From Erinaceus europaeus (Eukaryota > Chordata > Mammalia > Eulipotyphla > Erinaceidae), in the NCBI RefSeq assembly GCF_950295315.1, contig NC_080164.1, positions 14,500,427 through 14,564,426 on the forward strand: a DNA stretch of 64,000 bases. Reading direction: 5' to 3'. The translations under genes and the position numbers were made by a program. Numbering within the stretch: position 1 is the first letter of the stretch; the number at the start of each line of letters is the position of its first letter. Positions 30,726 through 41,216 of this stretch are shown piece after piece. A model generated the notes under the pieces. The model saw only the letters and a list, made by a program, of their open reading frames with translations, was not told the DNA's origin and made no database searches.

Positions 30726-31235
30726 AGGTGGGTTGATTGTTCTTTTTTAAAAAAATTTCTTTAATAGCTGTATTGTTTTTGTTTTAAATGCAGTGCCAGG
30801 GAGTGAACCCAGAGACTTGAATAAATGCCATCCCACTGTTGTTTCCCTGGCCCAGTTTAGTTCGTTTTTTAAGTTATTTATATTTCTATTTTTCATTATC
30901 TGCTAATAAATATTCACATCATGTATAATTATGTACATTAGTATATCAGTATCTATCTAAAAATATGTCTTTTCCAAAGCATTTTCTCCAGGGAAAGGAT
31001 GATTTGCAAGACGATTATTAGTGCAGTCTCCTCTCTGCCCGTGATGGAATCTGTGTCCACTTCCACCACTAACTCAGGTCCCTCTCAGCCCCTCACACTA
31101 CCCAGCCTCCCCCTTTACAGCCCCGGCTTTGCCGCAACAAACCCCAACTAGTGTTAAGTTCCATCCTATGTTTTCGTCTTCCATCCATTCCTCTCCTCTC
31201 TGCCCCTCCCCTGCCCTTCTCTCCTTCCCTTTCCC
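30726..31235. other. Intergenic, nothing firm
   Basis: An AT-rich part with old SINE remains near 30790-30850; otherwise unrecognised. Confidence 0.4.
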
Positions 31236-31299
31236 CTTCCTTTCCTTCCTTCCTTCCTTCCTTCCTTCCTTCCTTCCTTCCTTCCTTCCTTCCTTCCTT
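31236..31299. repeat. (CCTT)n microsatellite
   Basis: About 15 units of CCTT/TTCC beside a SINE-B tail. Confidence 0.95.
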
Positions 31300-31443
31300 C
31301 TCTATTTTATTAGATAGTACACTGAGAGAAATTGAGAGGGGAAGGAGATAGAAAGGAAGAGAGGAAGGTGGGGAGCAGGGGCTTGAACCTGGGTCCTTGG
31401 GCATGGTAATGTGTGTGCTCAACTGGGTGCACCACTCCCAGGC
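31300..31443 (-). mobile_element. SINE-B, minus strand, shortened
   Basis: Lacks the hairpin body: GGAAGGTGGGGAGCAGGGG joins tail to head. Confidence 0.78.
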
Positions 31444-31454
31444 TCCTTCCCTTT

Positions 31455-31762
31455 CATTCATTTATTTATTTGACTCCGGGGTTATTGCTGGGCCTCGGTG
31501 CCTGCACTATGAATCTACTGCTCCTAGAAGCCATTTTTTCCCCATTTTGTTGCCCTTGTTGTCGATATTGCTATTGTTGCCATTGTTGTTGTTGTTGGAT
31601 AGGACAGAGAGAAATCGAGAGAAGAGGGGAAACACAGAGGGGGGAGAGAAAACGACACCTGCTGACCCTTTTCACTGCCCGTGAAGCGACCCCCCCCTTG
31701 CAGGTGAGAAGCCCGTGCTTTGCACCACGTGCGCTTCACCCACTGCACTACTGCCTGACCCC
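31455..31762 (-). mobile_element. SINE-A, minus strand, long form, head partly deleted
   Basis: Extension and body are complete; box B is lost between GGTGAGAAGCC and GTGCTTTGC. Confidence 0.85.
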
Positions 31763-31811
31763 CTTCTTTCTTAAGCTCCGCTTATGAGTGAAATCACTGG
31801 GCATTTGCAAT

Positions 31812-31976
31812 TATTTTTATTTTATAGTAGTAGAGATGGGAAGATCCCCCAGCATGTCTCCACCATCCACAGAGCTCCCCAGTGCCATCGTTTTGCTCCC
31901 AGGTGATGCTGGGGTCTGAGCCCAGGGGCTTATACACTGGTAGACACACTCCATGGTGAGCTCCCTCCTGGACCCC
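31812..31976 (-). mobile_element. Old SINE, minus strand
   Basis: TAGTAGTAGAGATGGGAAG to GAGCTCCCTCCTGGACCCC. Confidence 0.55.
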
Positions 31977-32856
31977 GAGCAGTTACCTTTTGTGAAACAT
32001 GCCCTGCTCGAATCCCTGTTCTGCCCAGATCAGTTTGGGGAGTGGGTGGTAATTTTTTTTAAACGGGTTGCAGAAGCAGCATTCACAATTCCTCCTGTAG
32101 CTTTGGCCTCTAATGGGTCTCTCCAAATATTCTGTTTTTAGCAAAACCCACTGTGTTTGGGGCTGAATGGAACCATGTGTCCCCCATCACCCAGCTGATC
32201 TGAGGGTACAGCAGCTGCTGAAAGTTAAATGGGGTGGGGGGCAGGGGGTGTCCTCTCTCTCTGATATGGATTCCATGCCTCCCTCCCGCCAGGTTTTCTT
32301 GCACATTGTGCTGAGTCACTCTGAAGCAGCAGCTTCTCTGGGATCCAAGTGAGCTCTGCAGTCAGCAAGCAACTCTAACGATGACTCAGGCTCTGCAACA
32401 GGGAGGGCTGCAGTGGACTAGCTCAAGGCTGGGTCCCCTCCAGCTTCTTGTCTGCAGAGCTTTCTTAGGCTCTTCCTCCTCCCCCGCCCTTCATGGATGC
32501 TCCTTGAGGTTGCAGTGGGGCGGCAGGATCAAGGACTTGGGGAGGCTCTAGAAGGCACGGGGACCAGGGACTTTTCAGACTGTACTGCGCACAGCAATCA
32601 CGCTGGAACAGACCGTGAGCGAGCATCTGCTTTTGCAACAAGGTTGGTGCAGACACTGCTGGTTTTCAGGTCACGCTTCAATAGCAAGAGTGTAAACAGA
32701 TTCCCAGCAGCTGTGTGCCAGCCTCCCAAGTGAGGCTTCTTAGATAAGCAGCGCCTGCACTCCCTGTGCACACTGCCACAGTGGTTTTGGGGAGAAGCCT
32801 GACGTGACAAGCTCAGAAACAATTCTGGGGTTCAGTTAGGTTTAGAACTGCTGTTC
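31977..32856. other. Intergenic, unique-looking
   Basis: About 880 bases without SINEs, rare for this window; no exon recognised. Could hold a conserved non-coding element, untested. Confidence 0.45.
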
Positions 32857-33150
32857 AGGGAGTTGGGCGGTAGTAGTACAGCAGGTTAAGTGCAGCGGGT
32901 TCATTGCAAGGACCAGTATAAGGATCCCAGTTGGAGCCCCTGGCTCCCCACCTGCAGGGGAGTCACTTCACAGGCAGTTAAGCAGGTCTGCAGGTGTCTG
33001 TCTTTCTCTCCCCCTCTCTGTCTTCCCCTCCTCTCTCCATTTCTCTCTGTCCTATCCAACAACGACGACATCAATAACAACAATAACTATAACAACAATA
33101 AAGAAAAACAAGGGCAACAAAAGGAATAAATAAATATTAAAAAAAAAGAA
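32857..33150 (+). mobile_element. SINE-A, plus strand, short form
   Basis: GGGAGTTGGGCGGTAGTAGTAC head (three-base insert) to AATAAATAAATATT tail. Confidence 0.9.
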
Positions 33151-33563
33151 CTGTTCATCAGTGAGCACTCAGGATGGGGATGGGTCTGTGACCCACATTA
33201 CATTATTGCTTTTTCCTGAGAAGAGAAAGGCAAGGCATACTGGGAGAGATATTCTGCTTCTCAACCATGAGGTGCAGTCTAGAAAAGAAGAAAAAAGCTT
33301 ATCAGCTGAGCACCAAGGACACCTCTGAGACTGTTCCCAGAGTGAGTGTCTCACTCCTTGATGGATGTAAAACATGGAATTAGTCTTTCTAAATGAAATT
33401 TATTAAACGATTAGACAGAGGTATATGAAATAGATCTGACATACAGTAATACTGCTTCTTGCCCAGGATGAACCTGGGACCTTGGGGCAGGGAAGTATTT
33501 TTGCATCATCATTCTGCTATCTCGCTGGCCCAGAATGATCTTCTCTTTCCTTTTTCTTTCTTT
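33151..33563. other. Downstream of PFN4, nothing firm
   Basis: An AATAAA on the minus strand lies at about 33398-33403, 1.2 kb past the PFN4 stop; weak SINE remains at 33430-33530. Confidence 0.35.
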
Positions 33564-33735
33564 TTAAAAAATATTTGATAGAACAGCGATAAGTGGAGAT
33601 AGGAAAGGGAGACAGGAAGAGAGAGAGAGACACCTGCAGCACTGCTTCACCGCAGGTGGGGACTGGGGCCTTGAATCCTGATTCTTGCTCACTGTGATGT
33701 GTGAGTTCAACCAGGTGTGTCACTGCCCTGCCCCC
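33564..33735 (-). mobile_element. SINE-B, minus strand
   Basis: TTGATAGAACAGCGATAAG to CACTGCCCTGCCCCC. Confidence 0.82.
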
Positions 33736-33919
33736 AGGATGATCTTGAGACAGAAGAACTGCTCCTTTTACTTCTTCCTTTTCAACATTTTCTGCCTAAT
33801 TTCACCCTTCTTTCCTCCCTCCTCCCCTCCTCCAATCCTTTCTTCCTCTGGCAGGGCCTTGCACCTGCACTATTCCACTGCCCTTAGCAGTGCTTCTGTC
33901 TTTCTTTCAGACAGAAAGA

Positions 33920-33921
<2 letters not shown>

Positions 33922-33953
<32 letters not shown>

Positions 33954-34345
33954 ATCTGTGTGTGCACATCTCTGTGTGTGCATCTGTGTGTGTGCGCATC
34001 TGTGTGTGTGCATCTGTGTGTGCATCTGTGTGCATCTGTGTGTGTGAGCATCTGTGTGTGTGTCTGTGTGTGTGCACGCATCTGTGTGTGCGTCTGTGTG
34101 CGTGCGCATCTGTGTGTGCATCTGTGTGTGTGAGCATCTGTGTGTGTGTCTGTGTGTGTGCACGCATCTGTGTGTGCGTCTGTGTGCGTGCGCATCTGTG
34201 TGTGCATCTGTGTGTGTGAGCATCTGTGTGTGTGTCTGTGTGTGTGCACGCATCTGTGTGTGCATGCGCATCTGTGTGTGCATCTGTGTGTGTGTGTGCG
34301 CATCTGTGTGCGCGCACGTGTGTGTGTGTGCGCGCATCTGTGTGT
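33922..34345. repeat. TG-rich minisatellite with 86-bp higher-order unit
   Basis: Built of GTGTGTG and CATCTGTGTG; the GAGCATCTG marker recurs at 34046, 34132 and 34218 (spacing 86). All frames are open simply because the array lacks stops. Confidence 0.95.
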
Positions 34346-34500
34346 GAACGAGTATACTGGAGAGACACCTCAGCAACATTCCACTTTCATGGAGCTCCCC
34401 TTGGAGTAGTACATGATGCTCCCAGGTGGCACCAGGGGCTCGAACCCGGGCCCTTGAGCATGGTGGGTGTGCTGTATTGGGTAAGTTATCTTCCAGTTCC
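34346..34500 (-). mobile_element. SINE body, minus strand, 3' of PFN4
   Basis: GGGGCTCGAACCCGGGCCC with flanking body; the TG array expanded in its tail side. Confidence 0.65.
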
Positions 34501-34601
34501 TGCCTAGTTTTCGGCAGTGATAAAACAAGGCATTCTTTTTTCTGTAGGATCTATAATTTTCTCTAGATAATAAAAGCTGCCTTTCATCGTCCTCTGATGA
34601 C

Positions 34602-34630
34602 TTAACTTCCTTTTCTTCTGAGATAGTCTC
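34602..34630 (-). CDS. PFN4: PFN4 coding exon 4 (29 bp)
   Basis: Gives (G)DYLRRKGS and TAA at 34602-34604; acceptor TTCCTTGCAG at 34631-34640. Found by joining phase and homology. Confidence 0.93.
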
Positions 34631-37600
34631 CTGCAAGGAAATAAGAGCTGGATTATTATCTGTGAGCAGTAAGTTATCATTACAATATTATTCATTCATT
34701 CACCCATCCATTCATTCACTCCTTCCATACATATTGACTACCACGCACTAAGGATGCAAGGATGATCGGACAATCAGACTTAGTCTGGGGGGCCCGGCGG
34801 TAGCGAACGGGGTTAAGCGCACATAGCGCGCAGTGCAAGGACCTGTGCAAGGATCTCGGTTTGAGTCCCCAGATCTCCACCTGCAAGTGTTGAAGCAGGT
34901 CTGCCGATGAAAAAATGACTTCTTAGTTCTGCTCTAAAGCTGTCTGATAGAAGAGACAGATATATATGATTATGTCCCTAGAGTCTTTCATATCAAAGAA
35001 GTTTCAAATAGTCATAAATTGTATTTCCTGATTTTTTTTTCCGGTAATGCTCAGGTATAATTTTTGAGTGAAAGTGGTAAGAAAAGCAAGTGAAGAGTTC
35101 TCCAGAGTTGGCACAGTGGATAAGATACTGGTCTGTCAAGTATGAGGTCCTAAATTCAATCTGACCAGGCGTCGTATGTCCCAGAGTGATGCTCTGGTTC
35201 TCTCTCTCTCCTCTCTCCTTCTCTATGTATTTTAAAAGAAAAGCGAGTGAAGGAGAAAGAAGTAAGAATAGAGACAAGTCACTTTCCAAGATGTGATCCC
35301 TGTGGTCCACCACAGTGAGCTCTTTGGGATGATGGGACCCGCCCTTCTAATTGGCACACCTTCTGTGGAGTCTTTTGTGTTGTTAAGTGAGCCTTCAGTA
35401 TCAGCCACAGAATCTACAGGGCAGGAGTGAGAAACTTCACTGGCGTCTCCCCAGCTCCCAGGACAAAACTGGATAGGGTGTGAGGCTTCCCTAGCCAGGA
35501 AAGGAGGCAGTTTGCAATGGGACAGGAGAAACTCACTGGAGAGGGTAGAGGAGAGACGCTCAGTAGCATGCCCTCCTCCTGTTGGTTTTGCTAGAAAATC
35601 AACTTCCTTTCTACAAATTCCTTCTTCTAGCCTAGCTGGTTTGAGCTGGATCTCTGTCACATGCTGTCAGAAGCCCTAGGACCACCAGGAGTGAAGACAG
35701 GCCCTGGGAGACAAACTCACCCAGCTTCTCGGTGGCTTCCACACAGACACTGGGGTACATGCCCTCAGTGTACGTTGCCACCAGAAGATACATGTGGGTC
35801 TTCACAACTATCACGCCAGAATTTTCCTGCAGAAGAAGAAAACAGAAAGCCCATTCTTTGGTTCTCGTCACAGGGACTAACAGTTATATTCTGGTTGCAT
35901 CTTCCAGTTTTTTCCAACTGCCAAATGTTCATATGTAGGATCCCCCCCCCCATTCATTTAGCTGGCTTTTCTGAAAGTTTTCTTTTCAAACTGTTGTAAC
36001 AATAGCATGTGGACTGTGAAAAAAAATAAAATAAAAAAACCCTGCATGATTGTGATTGTAATACAGCCCTCTCTGAGTAAGAACAACTGACGTGACAGAT
36101 TTAGCAATGGAACTTGCTTGGTACATTGTGGAGCTGGTCAGCTATGGGTTATCAAGCATTTCTCCCGTAGGATAATGGAAGACTCATTTAATTTTGTTAA
36201 GCCTCAATTTCTTTCTTAGAGTGGGAAATAGTTTAGAATGTGGATGAAGTGGAGGCGGGGCTACGGAGCAGCAGCCGCTGTGTCTCTCTCCTCTCCTGGG
36301 TCAATTAGCAATACCAAAGGAGAACACCTGGGGCCTCAATAAGACAGGACTAGAACGACTTCAGTAAACTACCAAACCACCGGCTCCAGATGCCAGCATG
36401 ATGCCGACCAGACTTCCCTGGACAGACAACCCCACCAATGTGTCCTGGAACCTCGCTTCCCCAGAGTCCTTCCCCACTAGGGAAAGAGAGAGACAGGGAG
36501 TCTGGGAGTGTGGATCGACCTGTCAACACCCATGTTCAGCAGGGAAGCAATGACAGAAGCCAGACCTTCCACCTTCTGCACCCCACAATGACCTTGGGTC
36601 CATACTCCCAGAGGGATAGAGAATGGGAAAGCTATCAGGGGAGAGGATGGGGTATGGAGTTCTGGTGGTGGGAACTGTGCAAAGCTGTACCCCTTTTATC
36701 CTATGGTTTTGTCAATGTTTCCTTTTTATAAATAAAAAATTTTTAAAAAATTAAAAAAAAAGAATGTGGGTAAAGTATATTTACCTCACAGTAGAGGGCA
36801 TCCAGTAAGTGTGATTTTAATCTCTTTTTTATTATTTTTAAAAAATATTTATTTATTCCCATTTGTTACCCTTGTTGTGTTGTTTTATTGTTGTAGTTAT
36901 TATTGTTGTTATTATGTCGTTGCTGGGTAGGACAGAGAGAAATAGAGAGAGCGGGGAGACAGAGAGGGAGGAGAGGAAGACAGACACCTGCAGACTTGTT
37001 TTACCGCTTGTGAAGTGACTCCCCTGCAAGTGGGGAGCCAGGGGCTCAACCGGGATCCTTACGCCTGAAATTGCTCTTTGCGCCACCTGCACTTAACCCA
37101 CTGTGCTACAGCCTGACTCCTCGAATTTAATCTCTTTAGTTCCTGGGAGCCAGGCGGTGGTGCACCCAGTAGAGTACACATATTACTATATCCAAGGGTC
37201 CCAGGTTCAAGGCCCTAGTCCCCACCTGCAGGGGAGAAGCTTCACAAGCAGTGAAGCAGGGCTGTAGGTATCTATCATTCTCTCTCCCTCTCTATTTCCC
37301 TCTCCCCTCTCAATATATCTTTGTCCTGTCAAAGAAAAAAAAAAAAAGGAAAAAAGTGGCTGCTGGTAGCACTGACTTTGTCACACAGGCACCAAGCCCC
37401 TGTGACACCCTGTTGTGGCAAGAAGAAGAAATAAACAAGCAAACAAACAGAAATTAATCTCTTTGGTTCCTTATAGGAAAAAGAGTCAAGAGAAATGTTT
37501 AAGTCTGGATTAAAAAAAATTATTTATTTTCCCTTTTGTTGCCCTTGTTGTTTTTATTGTTGTAGTTATTATTGTTGTTGTCGTTGTTAGATAGGACAGA

Positions 37601-39923
37601 GAGAAATGGAGAGAGGAGGGGAAGACAGAGAAGGGGAGAGAAAGACAGACACCTGCAGACCTGCTTCACCGCCTGGGAAGCGACTCCCCTGCAGGTGGGG
37701 AGCCGGGGGCTCCAACTGGGATCCTTACGCCAGTCCCTGCGCTTCACACCACCTGTGCTTAACCTGCTGCGCTACCACCCAACTCCCAGATTTTTTTTTT
37801 TTTAAAGGAGGAGCATGTAGAGTGTGGAAGATGAATTGTTGTGGAAAGATAGTACAGGCAAAGTCCACCTGATAGGTTCTGAAAGAAATCTCTCTCAAAA
37901 CCAGGGCCAAGCAGTAGCACAGTGGGTTAAGCGTACATGGCACAAAGCGCAAGGATCCCTACACACACACACACACCAGCACTAAAGGGGAAACTTCCCC
38001 AGCAGTGGAGAGGTGTTGAGGTGTCTCTCTCCTTGTTTTCGCTCTCTGTCTCTTTGTCTCTCACCTGCTATCTTGGGAAAAAAAATAATACAGAGTCTAC
38101 CAGCACAAAGTTCCAGCAAATCTCTGGCAGGAAAACAAAAACCAATCAGATTTGCCTTCCTGGCATTAGGCTGCTGTCACCATCACTGCTTAGTCTGTGT
38201 CATAGACAAACTCAGGAGGGGCCCAGAAAATGATTGGAGTCAGCTCTCTTCAAAGCTTGAGCACTCACGTTCTTAGCGTAGAGTGAGTAGTCATCTGCGC
38301 GCACACATTTGTAATCCTTCTCCTTGAAATACAGCCCTTCTCGTCGGGCTTGTAAAGGGTTCTTGGCGAATCCGTTTGTAAGTGTTCGAATATCGTTGGG
38401 CATGACCTGTAGAAGTTAAATAGACTAGGAGCTGGCAGACTTCGGCAGGCAGGTCAAATTTGGCCCACTGTCCACTTTTGCAGGTCTATAAAATCATTTT
38501 ATTTATTATTATATTTTGGGAGGGATGACAGGGTATCATGCATGTTAATTTTTACTGCTCCTATATACTCTTTCCCCTCCCCCCAGAGCATTAAGAAGGA
38601 GAGATTGGGGAGTCGGGCGGTGGCGCAGTGGGTTAAGCACACGTGGCGCAAAGCACAAGGACCGGCATAAGGATCCCTGTTCGAGCCTCCGGCTCTCCAC
38701 CTGCAGGGGAGTCGCTTCACAGGCGGTGAAGCAGGTCTGCAGGTGTCTATCTTTCTCTCCCTCTCTCTGTCTCCCCCCCCCTCCATTTCTCTCTGTCCTG
38801 TCCAACAACAACGACATCAATGCAATGATAATGATAGCCACAGCAATGGTAAAACAACCAGGGTAACAAAAGGGAAAAATGGCCTCTAGGAGCAGTGGAT
38901 TTGCACACCGAACCCCGGCAATAACCCTGGAGGCAAAAAAAAAAAAAAGGGGAGATTGGAGCTTCCTGCAGTGATGTGGGCATCCCCATGGGGTATCAGG
39001 GCTCAAACCTGGACTTTGGACATGGCAAGGCACTCACCTACCTGATTCAGTTGTAAGTTTAAAAAAAACTCCTTTTTAATGTTTAATGAACTAATTCATT
39101 TATTTTATAGGCTAGAGAAAAAATGAAAGGGGAAGGGCAGATAGAGGTGAAGAGAAAACAAGAGATACCTGAAGCACTGTTCACTACTAGTGAAGCTTTC
39201 CCCTTACAAGTGGGGGGCTGGGGGCTTGAACCCAGGCCCTTGCACATGGTAAAATGTGAGTTCAACCATGTGTGCCACCTCCAGCCCCTCAGTTATCAGT
39301 TTTTAAGTGGATGGAGTAAAGAAAACAAAACAAACAAAAGCTCAACTATGAACTGGTGTTGCATTGGAATTCCCTGAAATTGCATTTGTATCTAGAAAGC
39401 TTTGTGGGAACATCTCCACACCTGATCTTGTACACATCTGTGGCTGCTTCCCCAATCCAACTCAGAAACAATCAGCTGTGACACAGACCTTCTGGCCCTA
39501 AAATACTTACAGAAAAAGTTCATTTAAAACTGGCTGGGGGGGGGGGGCTGGGAAGTAGTGCAGCAGGTTAAGCGCACATGGCAAGAAGAGAAAGGACCGG
39601 CTTAAGGATCCCAGTTTGAGCCCCCGGCTCCCCACCTGCGGGGGAGTCGCTTCACAGGCGGTGAAGCAGGTCTGCAGGTGTCTATCTTTCTCTCCCCCTC
39701 TCTGGCTTCCCCTCCTCTCTCCATTTCTCTGTCCTATCCAACAACAAAAACAATAATAATAACTACAACAACAATAAAAAAACAAGGGCAACAAAAGGAA
39801 ATAAATAAATTAATTAGTTAAAAGAACTTAAAAACAACAAGGGTGACAAAAGTGAAAATAAATAATGAAAAAAATAAAGAAAAAAAAAAAAAACCAAACC
39901 AAACAACAGTGGAGCAAAAGCAT

Positions 39924-39954
<31 letters not shown>

Positions 39955-40087
39955 GCTTGGTCTCTCTTACACTGAATCCGGGCGAGGCGACACACAGAGT
40001 CCGCTCGTGGAGTTTGATGAGGGCCGCGCTGTCCACATGCTTTGTGCCCAGGAGAGTGTCTAACATGAGGGTCTGCAGGTGGCTCAT
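34602..40087 (-). CDS. PFN4: PFN4 (profilin-4), complete
   Basis: Small profilin-fold protein, in mammals mainly expressed in testis and lacking the strong actin/poly-proline behaviour of PFN1 (known). Four coding exons (39971-40087, 38269-38406, 35721-35826, 34602-34630) total 390 bp = 129 aa plus TAA, the human length. Seen: [64 protein letters not shown] and the end GDYLRRKGS. Phases 0, 0 and 1 are consistent. The last coding exon has only 29 bases, behind a clean TTTCCTTGCAG acceptor. An acceptor-like CTTCCTCAG lies 15 bases before the ATG, so a 5' untranslated exon is likely, possibly in the 43-kb CpG island. Intron 1 begins with a 29-base poly-G (gene strand) 17 bases after the exon. 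Confidence 0.96.
34786..34905 (+). mobile_element. SINE-A fragment, plus strand, diverged
   Basis: GGGGGCCCGGCGGTAGCGAAC head to GAAGCAGGTCTGCC; the CT block and tail are missing. In PFN4 intron 3. Confidence 0.8.
35098..35232 (+). mobile_element. SINE-D, plus strand
   Basis: GTTGGCACAGTGGATAAGAT head to CTCTCTCCTTC. Confidence 0.8.
35233..35720. other. PFN4 intron 3, nothing recognised
   Basis: Unique-looking; the 142-codon minus-strand frame here has no homology I can name and covers no splice-supported exon. Confidence 0.45.
35721..35826 (-). CDS. PFN4: PFN4 coding exon 3
   Basis: 106 bp; [15 protein letters not shown] to CVEATEKLG. Acceptor TTCTTCTGCAG, donor GTGAGT. Confidence 0.95.
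35827..36240. other. PFN4 intron 2, nothing recognised
   Basis: Unique-looking AT-rich intron. Confidence 0.45.
36241..36760 (+). mobile_element. Repeat X, plus strand, apparently full length
   Basis: Begins GGAGGCGGGGCTACGGAGC and ends TTTATAAATAAAAA with an A-rich tail. AGAATGTGG occurs on both sides (about 36235 and 36761) as a target-site duplication. It holds no long frame, so it is non-autonomous. Confidence 0.75.
36838..37122 (-). mobile_element. SINE-A, minus strand, short form
   Basis: Complete; head side ACTGTGCTACAGCCTGACTCC. Confidence 0.9.
37145..37432 (+). mobile_element. SINE-B with 3' extension, plus strand
   Basis: GGGAGCCAGGCGGTGGTGC head; extension GTGGCTGCTGGTAGCACTG. 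Confidence 0.85.
37512..37790 (-). mobile_element. SINE-A, minus strand, short form
   Basis: Complete and near consensus; head ACCACCCAACTCCC. Confidence 0.92.
37905..38090 (+). mobile_element. SINE-A/B, plus strand, with internal (AC)n
   Basis: AGTAGCACAGTGGGTTAAGC head; an AC repeat replaces box B. Confidence 0.75.
38269..38406 (-). CDS. PFN4: PFN4 coding exon 2
   Basis: 138 bp, 46 codons; [16 protein letters not shown] to DYSLYAKN. Acceptor TTCTACAG, donor GTGAGT. Confidence 0.96.
38610..38945 (+). mobile_element. SINE-A, plus strand, long form
   Basis: GGGAGTCGGGCGGTGGCGC head; extension shortened near GGATTTGCACACCGAACC; A-run tail. Confidence 0.9.
39075..39290 (-). mobile_element. 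SINE-B, minus strand, diverged
   Basis: ATAGGCTAGAGAAAAAATG to GTGCCACCTCCAGCCCC. Confidence 0.78.
39543..39815 (+). mobile_element. SINE-A, plus strand, short form
   Basis: GGGGCTGGGAAGTAGTGCAG head; a second tail-like block follows to about 39870 (AACAACAAGGGTGACAAAAG), a duplicated 3' end. Confidence 0.88.
39926..39954. repeat. Poly-C tract (29 C)
   Basis: Uninterrupted run, poly-G on the PFN4 strand, starting 17 bases into intron 1. Confidence 0.95.
39971..40087 (-). CDS. PFN4: PFN4 coding exon 1
   Basis: 39 codons, [19 protein letters not shown] to [11 protein letters not shown] at 40087 in ACAGCATGA context; donor AGT|GTAAGA. Confidence 0.96.
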
Positions 40088-40279
40088 GCTGTCTCAGCGC
40101 TGAGGAAGCAAACTGCAGTTGAACCCGTGTGCTCTGGCCAGTTTGTGAAACTCCTGCAAATACAAATGTCCCGCCAACGCTGGGTAGCTCTCCTGTGAGT
40201 GTGCACATGCTGGCGATCGGTGAAAGTGCTGGGCCTTCTTTTCTTTCCCTTTCTTTTTAAAAATCTTCTAGTTTCCTAC

Positions 40280-40321
40280 TATGTGCGCTTAACCCGGTGC
40301 GCCACCCACCACCTGGCCTCC
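40280..40321 (-). mobile_element. SINE-A/B head fragment, minus strand
   Basis: GTGCGCTTAACCCGGTGCGC only. Confidence 0.6.
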
Positions 40322-40388
40322 CAATCTCATAATTTCCTAACCACATCAGTGATGTGTATCGGAATCACCAGCAATTAAAAACTAAACA

Positions 40389-40635
40389 CGGGGAGTCAGG
40401 CGGTAGCGCAGCGGGGTAAGCGCACATGGTGCCAAGCGCAAGGACCGTCATAAGGATCCCGGTTCGAGCCCCGGGCTCCCCACCTGCAGGGGAGTCGCTT
40501 CACGGGCGGTGAAGCAGGTCTGCAGGGGGTCTCGTTGTCTCTCTTCCTCTCTATCTCCTCCTTCTCTCTCAATTTCTCTCTGTCTCTATCCAATAATAAC
40601 AACAACAAAAAGAACATATTTATAAAAAAAAAAAA
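40389..40635 (+). mobile_element. SINE-A/B hybrid, plus strand
   Basis: SINE-A head and body (GGGAGTCAGGCGGTAGCGC) with a SINE-B-like end (CTCTATCCAATAATAAC). Confidence 0.88.
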
Positions 40636-40787
40636 TCAAAACAAAGTAAACACAGGTCCCTGTAAGTGTGGCAGTAGTAGGACTTGCTGGCACGGGGTGT
40701 GGAGTTCGAGTTCTGACACTGCCTTATCAAAGTGATAAGGTGCTCTGGTCCTCTCTCTCCTTAACAGGTAAATCAATCTAACGGTTG

Positions 40788-40973
40788 GGAAGTGGTGTGA
40801 CTGGTTGAGCACACACATTATAGCATGGAAGGATGGAGTTCAAGGCCATGGTCCCCACCTGCGGAGGGGGGAAGCTTCATGAATGGGGAAGCAATGCTGC
40901 AGGTGTCTCTCTTCCTCTCTCCCAGCTCCCCTCTCAATCTCTCTCTGTCCTATCAAATAAAACAATAAAAAAA
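40788..40973 (+). mobile_element. SINE-B, plus strand
   Basis: TTGGGAAGTGGTGTGACTGG head to TATCAAATAAAACAATAAA. Confidence 0.85.
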
Positions 40974-40982
40974 GACAACTCT

Positions 40983-41203
40983 GTGGCGTAAGGATCCCAG
41001 TTCGAGCCCCTTGCTCCCCACCTGCAGGGGAGTTCCTTCATAGGCAGTCAAGCAGGTCTGCAGGTGTCTGTCTTTCTCTCCCCCTCTCTGTCTTCCCCTC
41101 CTCTCTCCATTTCTCTCTGTCCTATCCAATAACAATGACATCAATAACAACAACAATAACAACGAGGGCAACAAAAGGGAGATAATATTAAAAAAAAAAA
41201 AAG
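40983..41203 (+). mobile_element. SINE-A, plus strand, 5' truncated
   Basis: Begins GGCGTAAGGATCCCAG; body and tail are complete. Confidence 0.88.
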
Positions 41204-41216
41204 AAGAAGAAGGAAT

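Noticed and set aside
33870..34379. 169-codon His/Thr-rich and Cys/Val-rich frames
   Set aside because: They arise from the TG minisatellite, which lacks stops in all frames.
35232..35660. 142-codon minus-strand frame between PFN4 exons 3 and 4
   Set aside because: Lies within the PFN4 intron, has no recognised homology or splice support, and extends into SINE-like text.
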